55,761 nucleotides of DNA from Bartonella schoenbuchensis R1 (GCF_002022685.1 NZ_CP019790.1:1-55761); one strand, 5' to 3'; counted from the first letter of the stretch, positions 14,246 to 22,990 are shown. The notes: a model not told the origin generated them from the letters alone. Numbers and translations: made by a program.

Positions 14246-15517
14246 TTATTTTTCCGCGACAGTTTGTTGATCTGAATTGAGTAGCCCATAGATAGAACGC
14301 TCAAGATATAATTCCCCCCGTTTTTGTTTATCAATCATGCCACGCAAGTATCCTCCTGGTGAATAAATGATTTGACGAGCGTATTTTTCGAGAATAATCC
14401 CAACAGCAAGAGCAGCTTTTTTGAAGCCCATGGTTATTTTAGCGTGTTTAAGGGCATCAGGAGAAATACCAGTCATTTTAGCTAAGAAATCCGTTGAGTT
14501 GACTAAATCGTCGACTGAATTGAGTTTGTTATCAAGGAATTCAGAAACGTTAGGCATAGCACTAATTAAAGTCTCAGGCTTAATTTGAGGCAATGCACCA
14601 CCATTTAAAAGAAGTGTTTGTTCGGCTTCGCGTGTGTCCCTTTCACTGTTTTTAGAGCGACTGAAAGTCGCGTTAATTTTAGAGTATTCGGATTTATCCG
14701 AATTCATTATTGTTATTTTGTTTTTTGAAGAGTGATTTGTTTTCTGTGTATCTGTATTACTTTTACAAATATGATAGGGGTTTGTATTATGTATGTGCAT
14801 GTCGTCGGCGACATACGTGTATGTCGTTTTTGACATTTTAACATCAAAAAAACGTTGCAAAATCCACTCGAAAAATCGAATAGCTTTCTTCAGTTTTTCA
14901 AAAGAAACTTGTGATGGCCGTCCTATAATATGTATAACTTTTTGTACTCTGGAAAACAGCATATGCGTAAACGGTGTGATTTCAGATGCACAAGAAAACT
15001 TAATCTGTCTTACTAATCCTCTAAAACAACGTAAAGCTTCTCTTCGCTTTTCTAAATCTTCCAATATATCATCGGCTTTTTGTTTAAGCTCACAATAGCG
15101 AACAATTAAAATACGCAGATCAATACCGCAAGCCGTTGTGATATTATTATAACTATTATGTGCAGAATACCGTTTAAAATTTCCAGAGTCCCGCATGACA
15201 ATAAGACCCTTATCATAAAGACTTGAAAGCAAACGACTAACACGGGCGTCACTACGACTGATTTCCACTCCCAAACGTTGATTGCTTTTGAAAACAATAG
15301 GAATGCCCCCTTCTTCAAAAGAAGAAACTGAAGCTGTATCTAATAAAGCTAAAAGAAGATTACATTCAGTATCTTTTATAAAACCAGTCATTCGCAATTT
15401 CTTAGCTAATCTAATCAATTGGCCACGGCTTACACAACCAACCTCTGCATTTTCCGCCAATCTTCTGTATTCTATATGATGAGCATCTATACGTCTTCCC
15501 GATGTTTTATTAACCAT
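14246..15517 (-). CDS. repC: RepC-like replication initiator, copy 1
   Basis: 423 residues from the ATG at 15517. The N-terminal region matches RepC of alphaproteobacterial repABC plasmids: IVFKSNQRLGVEISRSDARVSRLLSSLYDKGLIVMRDSGNFKRY (winged-helix, about 83-126), then ITTACGIDLRILIVRYCEL. A longer frame exists upstream, but that leader carries indels in copy 3, so it is not coding. Unlike repABC loci there is no adjacent intact repA or repB. In that family the origin lies within repC itself. An AGAGAGG ribosome site lies in a hairpin (15529-15543). Confidence 0.88.
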   Translation of the reverse strand: MVNKTSGRRIDAHHIEYRRLAENAEVGCVSRGQLIRLAKKLRMTGFIKDTECNLLLALLDTASVSSFEEGGIPIVFKSNQRLGVEISRSDARVSRLLSSLYDKGLIVMRDSGNFKRYSAHNSYNNITTACGIDLRILIVRYCELKQKADDILEDLEKRREALRCFRGLVRQIKFSCASEITPFTHMLFSRVQKVIHIIGRPSQVSFEKLKKAIRFFEWILQRFFDVKMSKTTYTYVADDMHIHNTNPYHICKSNTDTQKTNHSSKNKITIMNSDKSEYSKINATFSRSKNSERDTREAEQTLLLNGGALPQIKPETLISAMPNVSEFLDNKLNSVDDLVNSTDFLAKMTGISPDALKHAKITMGFKKAALAVGIILEKYARQIIYSPGGYLRGMIDKQKRGELYLERSIYGLLNSDQQTVAEK

Positions 15518-15528
15518 AATCAGTTTAA

Positions 15529-15543
15529 CCTCTCTGTTAGAGG
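15529..15543 (-). promoter_or_regulatory. Hairpin covering the repC1 ribosome site
   Basis: CCTCT/AGAGG with a 5-nt loop in the repC mRNA; the 3' arm is part of the AGAGAGG Shine-Dalgarno, 11 nt before the ATG. Folding would block translation. The same hairpin is at 32522-32536 and 37313-37327. Confidence 0.65.
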
Positions 15544-15584
15544 CAAAAAAATGATAAAAACATCCTATCTCCGCAAAAAAACTC

Positions 15585-15705
15585 TTGCAGAACTCTTCGT
15601 AATGCATTAAATTGGGAATTGTTAGTTTCCTCAATTTTATGCATTACATTATGAATGTTTTTAGAAAACCCTTCTGTTTCCGCAGTTGGGTTTTTTATTT
15701 TTTTG
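15585..15705 (+). ncRNA. Predicted antisense RNA against the repC1 leader
   Basis: Plus-strand promoter TTGCAG (15585-15590), 17-nt spacer, TAAATT (15608-15613), then a rho-independent terminator AAAACCC...GGGTTTTTT at 15665-15705. The transcript of about 80-85 nt would be antisense to the repC leader, as the counter-transcribed RNA of repABC plasmids is. The terminator is seen directly; the promoter is a prediction. The same boxes are in all three repC leaders. Confidence 0.65.
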
Positions 15706-15763
15706 CCATTAGTCTCCTAATATTAAAAAAGAATCATTGATTTGCACATTTCGCGCAGTTTAG

Positions 15764-15791
15764 ACTATACGTAAAACAAAAACATTTTCAA
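15764..15791 (-). promoter_or_regulatory. Promoter of repC1
   Basis: Minus-strand TTGAAA (15791-15786), 16-nt spacer, TATAGT (15769-15764). Preserved at 32759-32786 and 37549-37576 even though copy 3 differs just beyond it. It gives a leader of about 240 nt. Confidence 0.6.
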
Positions 15792-15996
15792 TATACTAAT
15801 AAACTCCAAGGCCCTGCTCTTTTGTTTACTGTACTCAAGGTCCCCTTCCTCCTATTCATTGTATTAGATTAGCAAGCCAAAGGCTTCCGATTTTCTTTCT
15901 TCTATTAAACGATCTTTATTTTTATAGAATTCTATTGAACAAGAACAAAAAATATATTACATTTGAATTATATTGTAACACATTAAATGGTAAAAA

Positions 15997-16296
15997 ATGG
16001 CTGAAACAACATTTACCTTTCGCGTTGATGATGTATTAAAAAAGGACTTTTCCAAAGTAGCAAAAGCATGTGATAGATCTGGTGCACAACTTTTACGGGA
16101 TTATATGCGTGATATAGTAAAAGAACAAAAAGAAAAAGAAGAAAAAAGTGCATACAATTTATGGTTTCGAGAACAAGTACAATTTGGAATAAATTCTGCT
16201 AATGCAGGCCATATAATATCTTCTGAAGAAATCGAAGCAGAAGCAGAAGAATGGCGCTTGAAAACACAAAGTAAACTAGATAAACCAACTTTATGA
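15997..16296 (+). CDS. RelB/ParD-like antitoxin
   Basis: 99 residues. The N-terminal ribbon-helix-helix (TTFTFRVDDVLKKDFSKVAKACDRSGAQLLRDYMRDIV) is followed by an acidic C-terminus rich in glutamate. Overlaps the toxin gene by 4 nt. It replaces the repC upstream neighbourhood seen in copy 2, showing different cassettes at this border. Confidence 0.82.
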   Translation: MAETTFTFRVDDVLKKDFSKVAKACDRSGAQLLRDYMRDIVKEQKEKEEKSAYNLWFREQVQFGINSANAGHIISSEEIEAEAEEWRLKTQSKLDKPTL

Positions 16297-16565
16297 AGCT
16301 AATTTGGACACAGATAGCACATGTTGATCGCAAAAAAATACGTGAATATATAGCACAAGATAATCCTTCTGCTGCCTTAAAATTTGATAAACTTTTATCT
16401 GAAAAGATAAAAAAACTTGTCAAATTTCCTACTCTTGGTCGTTCAGGACGAATTATAAATACGCGTGAACTTATCGTGCATCCAAATTATATCATGATTT
16501 ACGATATTTCAAATGGCGTTGTACGTATTTTGCGTGTGCTTCATGCAAAACAAAAATTTCCATAA
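16293..16565 (+). CDS. ParE/RelE-like toxin
   Basis: 90 residues with the ParE-type pattern (IWTQIAHVDRKKIREYIAQDNPSAALKFDKLL ... FPTLGRSGRI ... TRELIVHPNYIMIYDISNGVVRILRVLHAKQ). Depending on subtype such toxins hit gyrase or ribosome-bound mRNA. Coupled to the antitoxin by an ATGA overlap; followed by 117 nt before the large repeat copy 2. Confidence 0.85.
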   Translation: MKLIWTQIAHVDRKKIREYIAQDNPSAALKFDKLLSEKIKKLVKFPTLGRSGRIINTRELIVHPNYIMIYDISNGVVRILRVLHAKQKFP

Positions 16566-16682
16566 TCAACTGCTTGCAAAGCCTTTTGTATCTGCTCTTG
16601 TATTAAAAACTACTTCTTTAGTATCGTAATTTATATAATTAAATTTTCTTTTTTGATAAGAAATAAATCATGGTCTTTACTA

Positions 16683-16779
16683 ACATTTTCTCTAACTTTT
16701 TTTGTTGGCCAACTTTTTTTAGAGCAGATGTTGTTTTTCCACTACCACCTTTTGAATTGGCAAATGAGATAACAGGCAT
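16683..16779 (-). pseudogene. Fragment of a ParA-type ATPase gene, copy 2
   Basis: Same truncated MPVISFANSKGGSGKTTSAL sequence as at 9334-9430, with AT-rich repeats upstream at about 16795-16869. Confidence 0.75.
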
Positions 16780-16958
16780 TCAATTCCTCATTAAATAGGA
16801 TATTATATTATAAGATATAGTATTCTAGGATAGGATAAGATACTATATTATACTATATTCTAAGATATAGCGTTTAAAAGAGTTTTCTAATTCTGCTAAC
16901 TTGTGTTGGGAAAAATAGGCTGGCCACTTATCCTTTAATAAAATAAATACAATGGTAA

Positions 16959-17514
16959 TTAGAGAGACATGCCTTTATTTTGAGACAGATGAATCTCGAG
17001 AGCTTTTGCTTGCATTTGTTCGTACAATCTGCGCATGACTTTCATATTGTCTCTTCGTGCATCAATGATTGATTTTTCAACTGATGTTAAGCGAGATTTA
17101 TCTAAATTACCCAACCTTGTGTAATGTGATGCCATTGCCTGACGTGCCTCGTCATAAGGTAATCCGTTTTTTCGGTGTTTTGACAGACTATGTGCTTTGT
17201 TGATCAATTGATATTGTATAGGATCAGCGACAATTGTTAAATGTTCTCTAACAACATTGATTTCAGTCAAAGCCGTTTCAAGACTCTTTTCATTGCATTG
17301 CTATTGGCATACCCAAACAAATCATTTTTCACAATACTCTCTTCCATATTGAGAAGTAGTGAAAAATCACCACTCTTACCGATATTGCGAATATAATTAC
17401 AAAGACCTTTCCGCACATCACTCAAATTTTTAGCTACTAATGTATCTTAAGATCCTTAACATAACCATCTTCTCGCAACAAAAATTTTCTTAAAATTTCA
17501 CTTTCGTTAGAAAT
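16959..17514 (-). pseudogene. Gene B, copy 3, frameshifted
   Basis: 556 nt from the AUU at 17514, two fewer than the intact 558. Single-base deletions are seen near 17296 (AAGACTC against AAGACTAC elsewhere) and near 17448 (TCTTAAG against TCTTCAAG), which break the frame. Only the C-terminal 103 codons are open. The partner gene A is intact. Confidence 0.75.
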
Positions 17515-17812
17515 GATGACCTCCTATAGTAACACCTTTGTCCAACCAATCTGGTCCGTATTCTGCGTCAGCATTTTTGGTAGAAAACCCCATATCACGG
17601 ATAAATTGGGGTCCATTCCATTTTCTAAGACATAAAAGCGAATGAGCTGGCAGCTCAGCCATAGCTAACCATTCCCATGTTGTTTGGATATCATTAGCTT
17701 TTCGAGATGCCTCTGATTCAGCAATATAAATACCATTTTGCGACAATCCTCCTGCTCTTAATTCTTCACGTTGCTCATCAGTCATATAACTTTTAGGTAA
17801 TTTTTTCTTCAT
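17507..17812 (-). CDS. Uncharacterised protein A, copy 3
   Basis: 101 residues with the usual KKKLPKSYMTDEQREEL start and GGHHF end. The middle (AGGLSQNGIYIAESEASRKANDIQTTWEWLAMAELPA) is its own variant. It lies within the duplicated region but in the part that differs between the two repeat copies. Confidence 0.72.
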   Translation of the reverse strand: MKKKLPKSYMTDEQREELRAGGLSQNGIYIAESEASRKANDIQTTWEWLAMAELPAHSLLCLRKWNGPQFIRDMGFSTKNADAEYGPDWLDKGVTIGGHHF

Positions 17813-17989
17813 TAAAATTTCCTCATCGTTATGTAGGGAAATATATACTGTATATTAATTTAAGTTATAAATCTAAGCAATTGAAACAATGGTTTTCTCT
17901 AATATTTTATCTAACTTTTTTGTTATCCAACATGTTTTTTAAAGAGCAGATATCATTTTTTTCATTATAATTAATAAACTATTGAATGA

Positions 17990-18259
17990 TTATTTAAATA
18001 AATCTGAATGGGTTCCTGTTCTGTCAAAATGAACATGTTCATCATTAACAATATAAATTAGTAACCAATCTGGTTCTATATGAAGATCGCGACGTGGTTT
18101 CCAATTACCTTGTAATGCATGATCATTTAATGAGGGAGGTAATTGCTGCTTATTGATTAAAAGATGCATAATCGTTGTAAGTTTTTGCATATCCTTTCCG
18201 CGTTTTTTAGCGCGTTTCATATCCTTTTTAAACTTTCCAGAGTAACTTACTGAACGCAC
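17990..18259 (-). CDS. YafQ-like toxin, copy 2
   Basis: Identical in translation to 10642-10911, as part of the large repeat. Two identical toxin-antitoxin pairs on one plasmid could replace each other, so the second adds little unless dosage matters. Confidence 0.88.
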   Translation of the reverse strand: MRSVSYSGKFKKDMKRAKKRGKDMQKLTTIMHLLINKQQLPPSLNDHALQGNWKPRRDLHIEPDWLLIYIVNDEHVHFDRTGTHSDLFK

Positions 18260-18261
18260 AA

Positions 18262-18534
18262 TTAAATATCCAGTTGCTTAAATAGATCCGTTGCATCTTT
18301 CGCGTAAAAAACATCCTCCCCCTTATCAGTTTTCTCAAAAGTTTTAAGTGTTTCTGCATTAGGTATATGCATATCGAACGGCAATCCCCGTTCATTGACA
18401 ACTTTAGTTAAAGCAATTCGTACATAATCAGAAATAGTAAGCCCCATATTTGCTAATATTGCACTGGCTTCTTTTTTTAAACTTTTGTCTATTCGGGCGC
18501 GTATAACATCTTTCGAACTTGTTGCTACATCCAT
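18262..18534 (-). CDS. RelB/DinJ-like antitoxin, copy 2
   Basis: Identical in translation to 10914-11186. Its upstream region again runs into a truncated A-B pair. Confidence 0.88.
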   Translation of the reverse strand: MDVATSSKDVIRARIDKSLKKEASAILANMGLTISDYVRIALTKVVNERGLPFDMHIPNAETLKTFEKTDKGEDVFYAKDATDLFKQLDI

Positions 18535-18587
18535 AGAATAAGCTCCTTTCTATTCTACTTCATAATATAGCACAATTGAGCTACATA

Positions 18588-18728
18588 ACAAACTTTCTTA
18601 AAACTTCACTTTCATTAGAAATGATGACCTCCTATAGTAACACCTTTGTCCAACCAATCTGGTCCGTATTCTGCATCAGCATTTTTGGTAGAAAATCCCA
18701 TATCACAGATAAATTGAGATCCACATTG
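18588..18728 (-). pseudogene. Truncated A-B gene pair, copy 2
   Basis: Copy of 11240-11380: the 3' part of A and the first codons of B, fused to the relB promoter. Confidence 0.7.
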
Positions 18729-18733
18729 ATGCT

Positions 18734-18768
18734 TAAAAAGCCGCATCATATCAATGACGCGGCTTTTA
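18734..18768 (-). terminator. Terminator of beta-helix gene copy 3
   Basis: Copy of the GCCGC/GCGGC terminator at 11386-11420. Confidence 0.8.
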
Positions 18769-18781
18769 CTTTGTTTAAAAC

Positions 18782-19291
18782 CTACTGTTTCACTGTTACA
18801 AAAACTATTCTTCCATCCATACGAGGTTGTACATAATTATTACCAATTCTGTCATTACCTACATACTCAGCAGAGCCACTAACCTTAGCATTTTCGTATA
18901 CGTGAGCATCCCCATGAACCCTAACACGATCCATAACTACCGCATTGTCATAAACACGTGCCCTTTCATAAATTTCAACACCTCCTTGCACTATAGAATT
19001 TCCATAAACAGATGCATCATCATAAACATGTACACCTCCTCTTAATTTAGCATTATCGAAGATTTGAGCTTTTCCACTAACAATAGCATTATCACACACA
19101 TAAGCGTCATTATAAACCATAGCATTATCTTCAACCCAACAATCACCATAGTGAGAAAGATTATCTTCTTTCTCTATGAAACCACCAAGATCACCAGCTT
19201 TAACATCACCAAAGTCTTTTAATGCACGAATACGATGAAAAGTACATTCACCAAGTTTTTGGGTTTCACTTGTAAATTCATATTTTTTCAT
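18782..19291 (-). CDS. Beta-helix protein, copy 3
   Basis: 169 residues, identical in translation to 11434-11943, with the same leader, promoter and terminator. Confidence 0.75.
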   Translation of the reverse strand: MKKYEFTSETQKLGECTFHRIRALKDFGDVKAGDLGGFIEKEDNLSHYGDCWVEDNAMVYNDAYVCDNAIVSGKAQIFDNAKLRGGVHVYDDASVYGNSIVQGGVEIYERARVYDNAVVMDRVRVHGDAHVYENAKVSGSAEYVGNDRIGNNYVQPRMDGRIVFVTVKQ

Positions 19292-19528
19292 TGGAATTTT
19301 CCTTATCACAATAGAGTTTTCAATTGACACTCTAATGAGCGCCGGGTGCTGAAAACACGGTGATAAGTCCGTCGTTACACTTTCCTCATAAAGAGTATTA
19401 TATGGTGTACCACACCCGACAAAGTTGTTATACGTTGAAATACGTATAAAAGAAAGTCAGTTTTTAAAGACAGAGGAGAGATTGTTTCGTAACCTGTCCG
19501 CTTATCATTAAGTGTTTTCAGCACTTGA
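19292..19528 (-). ncRNA. Structured 5' leader RNA, copy 3
   Basis: Copy of 11944-12180 within the large repeat; gives no independent covariation. Confidence 0.6.
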
Positions 19529-19533
19529 ATATT

Positions 19534-19562
19534 TATATAACAAAATTCCTTTTTATTGTCAA
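19534..19562 (-). promoter_or_regulatory. Promoter of beta-helix gene copy 3
   Basis: Copy of 12186-12214 (TTGACA, 17 nt, TATATA on the minus strand). Confidence 0.75.
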
Positions 19563-19658
19563 TTATTTTATTCTCTTTTTTTGACATTTTTTATAATTTT
19601 TTCAAATACATAGCTCATAAAAAAGCCTTATATTTTTATCAATTTTTTCTACTTAAGT

Positions 19659-19855
19659 GCCCTTATAAGCTCCCCCTTTAATATCATGATTTCGGAGCCG
19701 CGTGAGAAGGACAAAACAAACCGTTTAGGTGTCTTAAGTCAAGGACGCTGTTAAGCGCCCCATAGGGGTTTCCTTGACCTTAAGAACCTAGGCTTGTTAG
19801 TCCATTCTCTAAACGCGGAAACGACTTCATGATTTTGGTGAGCGGTCCGGTGAGT
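19659..19855 (+). repeat. 200-bp palindromic element, copy 5
   Basis: Copy of the element at 12311-12507 as part of the large repeat. Confidence 0.75.
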
Positions 19856-19887
19856 TTGAGAGGTGGAAAACCTCTCATTCAAAACTA

Positions 19888-20038
19888 TTTTATTGCCAAT
19901 TTTTTGAAAATACTTTACTAATTCACAAGCGTATTGATCGTATACGCAACGATCAAGAGGGATCTAAAAACCCTACAATTCGAGCACAAAAATTAACCCA
20001 TTATATGGGGTTCCCGAGATTCCGGGAGTTTTTGTGAT
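19888..20038 (+). pseudogene. Coding remnant of unknown gene, copy 2
   Basis: Copy of 12540-12690; the associated inverted repeats are at 20019-20105. Confidence 0.4.
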
Positions 20039-20208
20039 GTCCAGGTGCTATAGCACTAAAAGCAAAAAAACTGACCTAAACTCAGTGTTTTTAGACTCCC
20101 GGAATACCAATGCGAAGGCGCTCGCTACCGGCGGGGGTTGCCCTAGAAGTGTAAAAAAATCCTTATAATGATATTTTTGTAGGCAAGAAAATCCGATATA
20201 GAAGAAAA

Positions 20209-20493
20209 ATGTTGGGAATGTCTCAAAAAACATTAGCTCACCATTTAGGTATAAGCTTCCAACAAATCCAAAAGTACGAAAAAGGATTAAATCGTGTAGG
20301 AGCTGGGCGTTTGAAAGATATCGCCGATATATTCCGTGTTCCTATTTCCTTTTTTTACCCTGATACCACAACAAAAGAAGGCGCTGTGCATCATCATGAT
20401 GAAATGATATCGAGCAAGGAAGTAAAAAGTTTTAGAGTTCTCACACCTATAAAACAGAAGGTAATTTTAGAACTAATTTCTAACTATAACTAA
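20209..20493 (+). CDS. XRE-family transcriptional regulator, copy 2
   Basis: Identical in translation to 12861-13145, with the same missing conventional start upstream. Confidence 0.75.
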   Translation: MLGMSQKTLAHHLGISFQQIQKYEKGLNRVGAGRLKDIADIFRVPISFFYPDTTTKEGAVHHHDEMISSKEVKSFRVLTPIKQKVILELISNYN

Positions 20494-20608
20494 AAACTTT
20501 ATTCAAAATAAGTAATATCTGTAAAAATAATTTATTATATATATAACGTATGTTCAGCGTATATAATGTAAAACTAAAATCTCCATCTTAAGAAAAGTCA
20601 ATAAATCA

Positions 20609-21166
20609 CTAAAGAGATATGTCCTTATTTTGAGACAGATGAATCCCGAGAGCTTTTGCTTGCATTTGTTCGTACAATCTGCACATGACTTTCATATTGT
20701 CTCTCCGTGCATCAATGATTGATTTTTCAACTGATGTTAAACGGGATTTGTTTAAATTACCTAACCGCGTATAATGTGATGCCATTGCCTGACGTGCTTC
20801 ATCATAAGGCAATCCATTTTTTCGGTTTTTTGACAAACTATGCGCTTTGTTGATTAACTGATACTGAGTAGGATCAGCAACAATTACCGTATGTTCTTTA
20901 ACAACGTTTATCTCAGTCAAAGCAGTTTTAAGGCTACTTTTCATTTCTGGACTATTAGCATACCGAGACAAATCATTGTCCACAATACTGTATTCCGTAT
21001 TGAGAAGTAATGACAAATCCTTACTTTGCCCAACATTACGAATATGATTACAAAGATCCTTTCGCACATCATGCAAATTTTTAGCTACTAACGCATCTTC
21101 AAGATCCTTGACATAACCATCTTCTCGTAACAAAAACTTTCTTAAAATTTCAATTTTATTAGAAAT
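20609..21166 (-). CDS. Uncharacterised protein B, copy 4
   Basis: 185 residues from the AUU at 21166 (ISNKIEILRKFLLREDGY...). The C-terminal 137 codons are the same as copy 2; the N-terminus differs, marking the right end of the large repeat. Frame intact. Confidence 0.7.
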   Translation of the reverse strand: MSNKIEILRKFLLREDGYVKDLEDALVAKNLHDVRKDLCNHIRNVGQSKDLSLLLNTEYSIVDNDLSRYANSPEMKSSLKTALTEINVVKEHTVIVADPTQYQLINKAHSLSKNRKNGLPYDEARQAMASHYTRLGNLNKSRLTSVEKSIIDARRDNMKVMCRLYEQMQAKALGIHLSQNKDISL

Positions 21167-21464
21167 GATGACCTCCTATGACAACACCTTTATCCAACCA
21201 ATCAGGTCCATATTCTTCATCAGCATTTTTGGTAGAAAACCCCATATCACGGATAAATTGGGGTCCATTCCATTTTCTAAGACATAAAAGCGAATGAGCT
21301 GGTAATTCTGTCATAGCTAACCATTCCCACGCTGTCTGTCCATCATTAGCGCGGTCTGCAGCATCTGATTCAGCAATGTAGATACTATTTTGCGACAATC
21401 CTCCCGTACGCAGTTTTTCACGTTGTTCATCAGTCATATAGCTTTTAGGTAACTTTTTCTTCAT
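21159..21464 (-). CDS. Uncharacterised protein A, copy 4
   Basis: 101 residues from the ATG at 21464 with GAGGAGATTTGG before it. The variable middle reads RTGGLSQNSIYIAESDAADRAND. Its upstream region keeps the A-B promoter, then joins a B-gene 3' flank at about 21590, so A-B units stand in tandem here. Confidence 0.74.
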   Translation of the reverse strand: MKKKLPKSYMTDEQREKLRTGGLSQNSIYIAESDAADRANDGQTAWEWLAMTELPAHSLLCLRKWNGPQFIRDMGFSTKNADEEYGPDWLDKGVVIGGHHF

Positions 21465-21636
21465 CCAAATCTCCTCATCGTTATGTAGGGAAATATACAT
21501 TGTATATTAGTCTAAGTCATGAATCTAAGCAATTGAAACAATGGTTTTCTCTAATTTTTATTGGCTGACTTTTAAAGAGCAAATGTGGCTACTTATCATC
21601 CAGTAAAATAAATACAATGATAATTAAAGAGACAAA

Positions 21637-21800
21637 TCAACACCAAGCGCTTTTGCTTACATTTGCTCGTACAGCTTATGCATAATTTTCATATTGTCTC
21701 TCCGTGCATCAATAATTGATTTTTCAACGGCTGTTAAACGAGCTTTGTCCAAATTACCCAATCTTGTATAATATGACGCCATTGCCTGATGTGCTCCGTC
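21637..21800 (-). pseudogene. 3' fragment of gene B, copy 5
   Basis: About 55 codons of the C-terminal part (ASYYTRLGNLDKARLTAVEKSIIDARRDNMKIM on the minus strand) without start. It is cut at GCTCCGTCATGAA, the same point at which the fragment at 24890-25065 is cut, and in both places the joined sequence reads CTCTGCTTGAAATTATGGACGTA. Confidence 0.65.
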
Positions 21801-21874
21801 ATGAAAACTGTATTGCTCTGCTTGAAATTATGGACGTAGTAAAAAAATTGTAAGTTTTAGCTTCAATGTGGTTT

Positions 21875-22183
21875 TCAAATAATATGGAGAGTTGGAACTT
21901 TACTAACATCTGTCTCATGCTCAGCATGCCAAGCATTATAAGCTGCTTGCATACGCAACCAGACAGCAGCACCATCTCCAAATAATTTACCTAGACGAGC
22001 TGAAACGGAAGGAGAAACTGGTTTTTTTGTTTTCAAAATATCATAAAGATGCTGGCGCGATATCCCAAGCATTTGTGCAATTTCTAATTTTGTTTTGCCA
22101 GTTGCCGGAATAATTTCTGCCAATAAATCGCCTGGATGAGAAAGACAGCGATTTCTTTTGCATTGTACAGGAATATCATTCAT
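21875..22183 (-). CDS. HigA/VapI-type antitoxin
   Basis: 102 residues from the ATG at 22183 (site TAGGAG). Typical start HPGDLLAEIIPATGKTKLEIAQML with helix-turn-helix GISRQHLYDILKTKKPVS, and the C-terminal VWLRMQAAYNAWHAE seen in HigA proteins paired with HigB. No own toxin is adjacent. The frame is open upstream to 22429 through a HicB-like fragment, so a fusion protein is also possible. Confidence 0.75.
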   Translation of the reverse strand: MNDIPVQCKRNRCLSHPGDLLAEIIPATGKTKLEIAQMLGISRQHLYDILKTKKPVSPSVSARLGKLFGDGAAVWLRMQAAYNAWHAEHETDVSKVPTLHII

Positions 22184-22420
22184 AATTTCACTCCTAGTGA
22201 TATTGTTCAAACTTAACACGATAAGCATTGCATGAGTCAAATTCAAATGTGATGCACCATGGTCTTGAAAACGCCCTTCAATAACCGTTAAAAGGGCATT
22301 TTTAGCATGTTCTAAAGCTTCTCTTTCATTGTTTCCATAAGTGATAAACTCTTGAAAATCTTTAGCAATAACAATAAGAGTATCATTATCATCTTGAATG
22401 AATTTGATAGCATATTTCAT
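22184..22420 (-). CDS. HicB-like N-terminal domain, fused in frame to the HigA-like gene
   Basis: From the ATG at 22420 (ATGA overlap with the preceding antitoxin) it reads MKYAIKFIQDDNDTLIVIAKD...ITYGNNEREALEHAKNALLTVIEGRF, a HicB/DUF1902-type half-domain. It then continues without a stop through what looks like the old higA promoter region (HLNLTHAMLIVLSLNNITRSEI) into HigA. Probably a recombination joint that stayed open. A 184-residue HicB-HigA chimera could be made. Confidence 0.55.
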
Positions 22421-22701
22421 TTGGGACAAGATTGTACGTTAAGCTGCAAATTAAGAGCTGTTAATACTGCAACTAAGGTTGAAAGTTTAGGGTCACCATT
22501 TTCACTTAAAGAACGATACAAACCACTTCGTGCGAGATCTGCTTCTTTTGCTAAAGCACTCATATTTTGAGCTCGAGCAACAATACCAAGAGCGTCAGCA
22601 ATATGAGCTGCGTCACCTGTTTTAAAAGCTTCATTTAAGAATATTTGCTGTTCTTCAGAAGTTTTCAGATATTCTTCAGGTTTAAATGGTGTTACCTTCA
22701 T
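22417..22701 (-). CDS. XRE-type antitoxin (HigA/COG3636-like)
   Basis: 94 residues with helix-turn-helix MSALAKEADLARSGLYRSLSENGDPKLSTLVAVLTAL (about 48-84). Overlaps its toxin gene upstream by 20 nt and the HicB-like frame downstream by 4 nt, making a compact operon. This antitoxin class follows its toxin, as seen here. Confidence 0.82.
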   Translation of the reverse strand: MKVTPFKPEEYLKTSEEQQIFLNEAFKTGDAAHIADALGIVARAQNMSALAKEADLARSGLYRSLSENGDPKLSTLVAVLTALNLQLNVQSCPK

Positions 22702-22990
22702 CAGTACACTCCTTTTTTAGTTTCAACGCTTTTTCAATATCTTTTTGCTGTGTTGATTTATCTCCACCACATAACAAAAGGATAAATTCAGAACCGCTTT
22801 TGAAGAAATAAACCCGGTAACCGGCTCCATAGTGAATACGTAATTCACCGATACCATTAAAAAATTTTACATCACCTAATAAATCTCGGTTTAAACGTGT
22901 GATACGTTCAAGAATAATAGCTTTAACACTTTTGTCTTTGAGCTTTTTAAGCCAAGTATCGAATTCTTTAGTTTTATGAATGTGTATCAT
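22682..22990 (-). CDS. RelE/HigB-like toxin (COG3657 type)
   Basis: 102 residues from the ATG at 22990 (an upstream in-frame alternative at 23017 overlaps the promoter). Pattern: TKEFDTWLKKLKD...RITRLNRDLLGDVKFFNGIGELRIHYGAGYRVYFF...LLLCGGDKSTQQKDI, typical for this ribosome-dependent RNase group. The predicted promoter TTGACA-N17-TATAGT ends only a few bases before the ATG, so the mRNA would be leaderless or nearly so. Confidence 0.85.
   Translation of the reverse strand: MIHIHKTKEFDTWLKKLKDKSVKAIILERITRLNRDLLGDVKFFNGIGELRIHYGAGYRVYFFKSGSEFILLLCGGDKSTQQKDIEKALKLKKECTDEGNTI

Larger units (their letters stand above)
16683..21020 (+). repeat. Large direct repeat, copy 2
   Basis: Partner of 9334-13672. 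Left edge: identity starts at ACATTTTCTC; right edge: the copies part inside the B genes (C at 13673 against T at 21021). A recombination between them would remove 7.35 kb including repC1. Confidence 0.8.

Noticed and set aside
15518..15634. Upstream extension of repC1 by 39 codons
   Set aside because: Copies 2 and 3 show indels and frame changes in this leader, and the ribosome site precedes the ATG at 15517.
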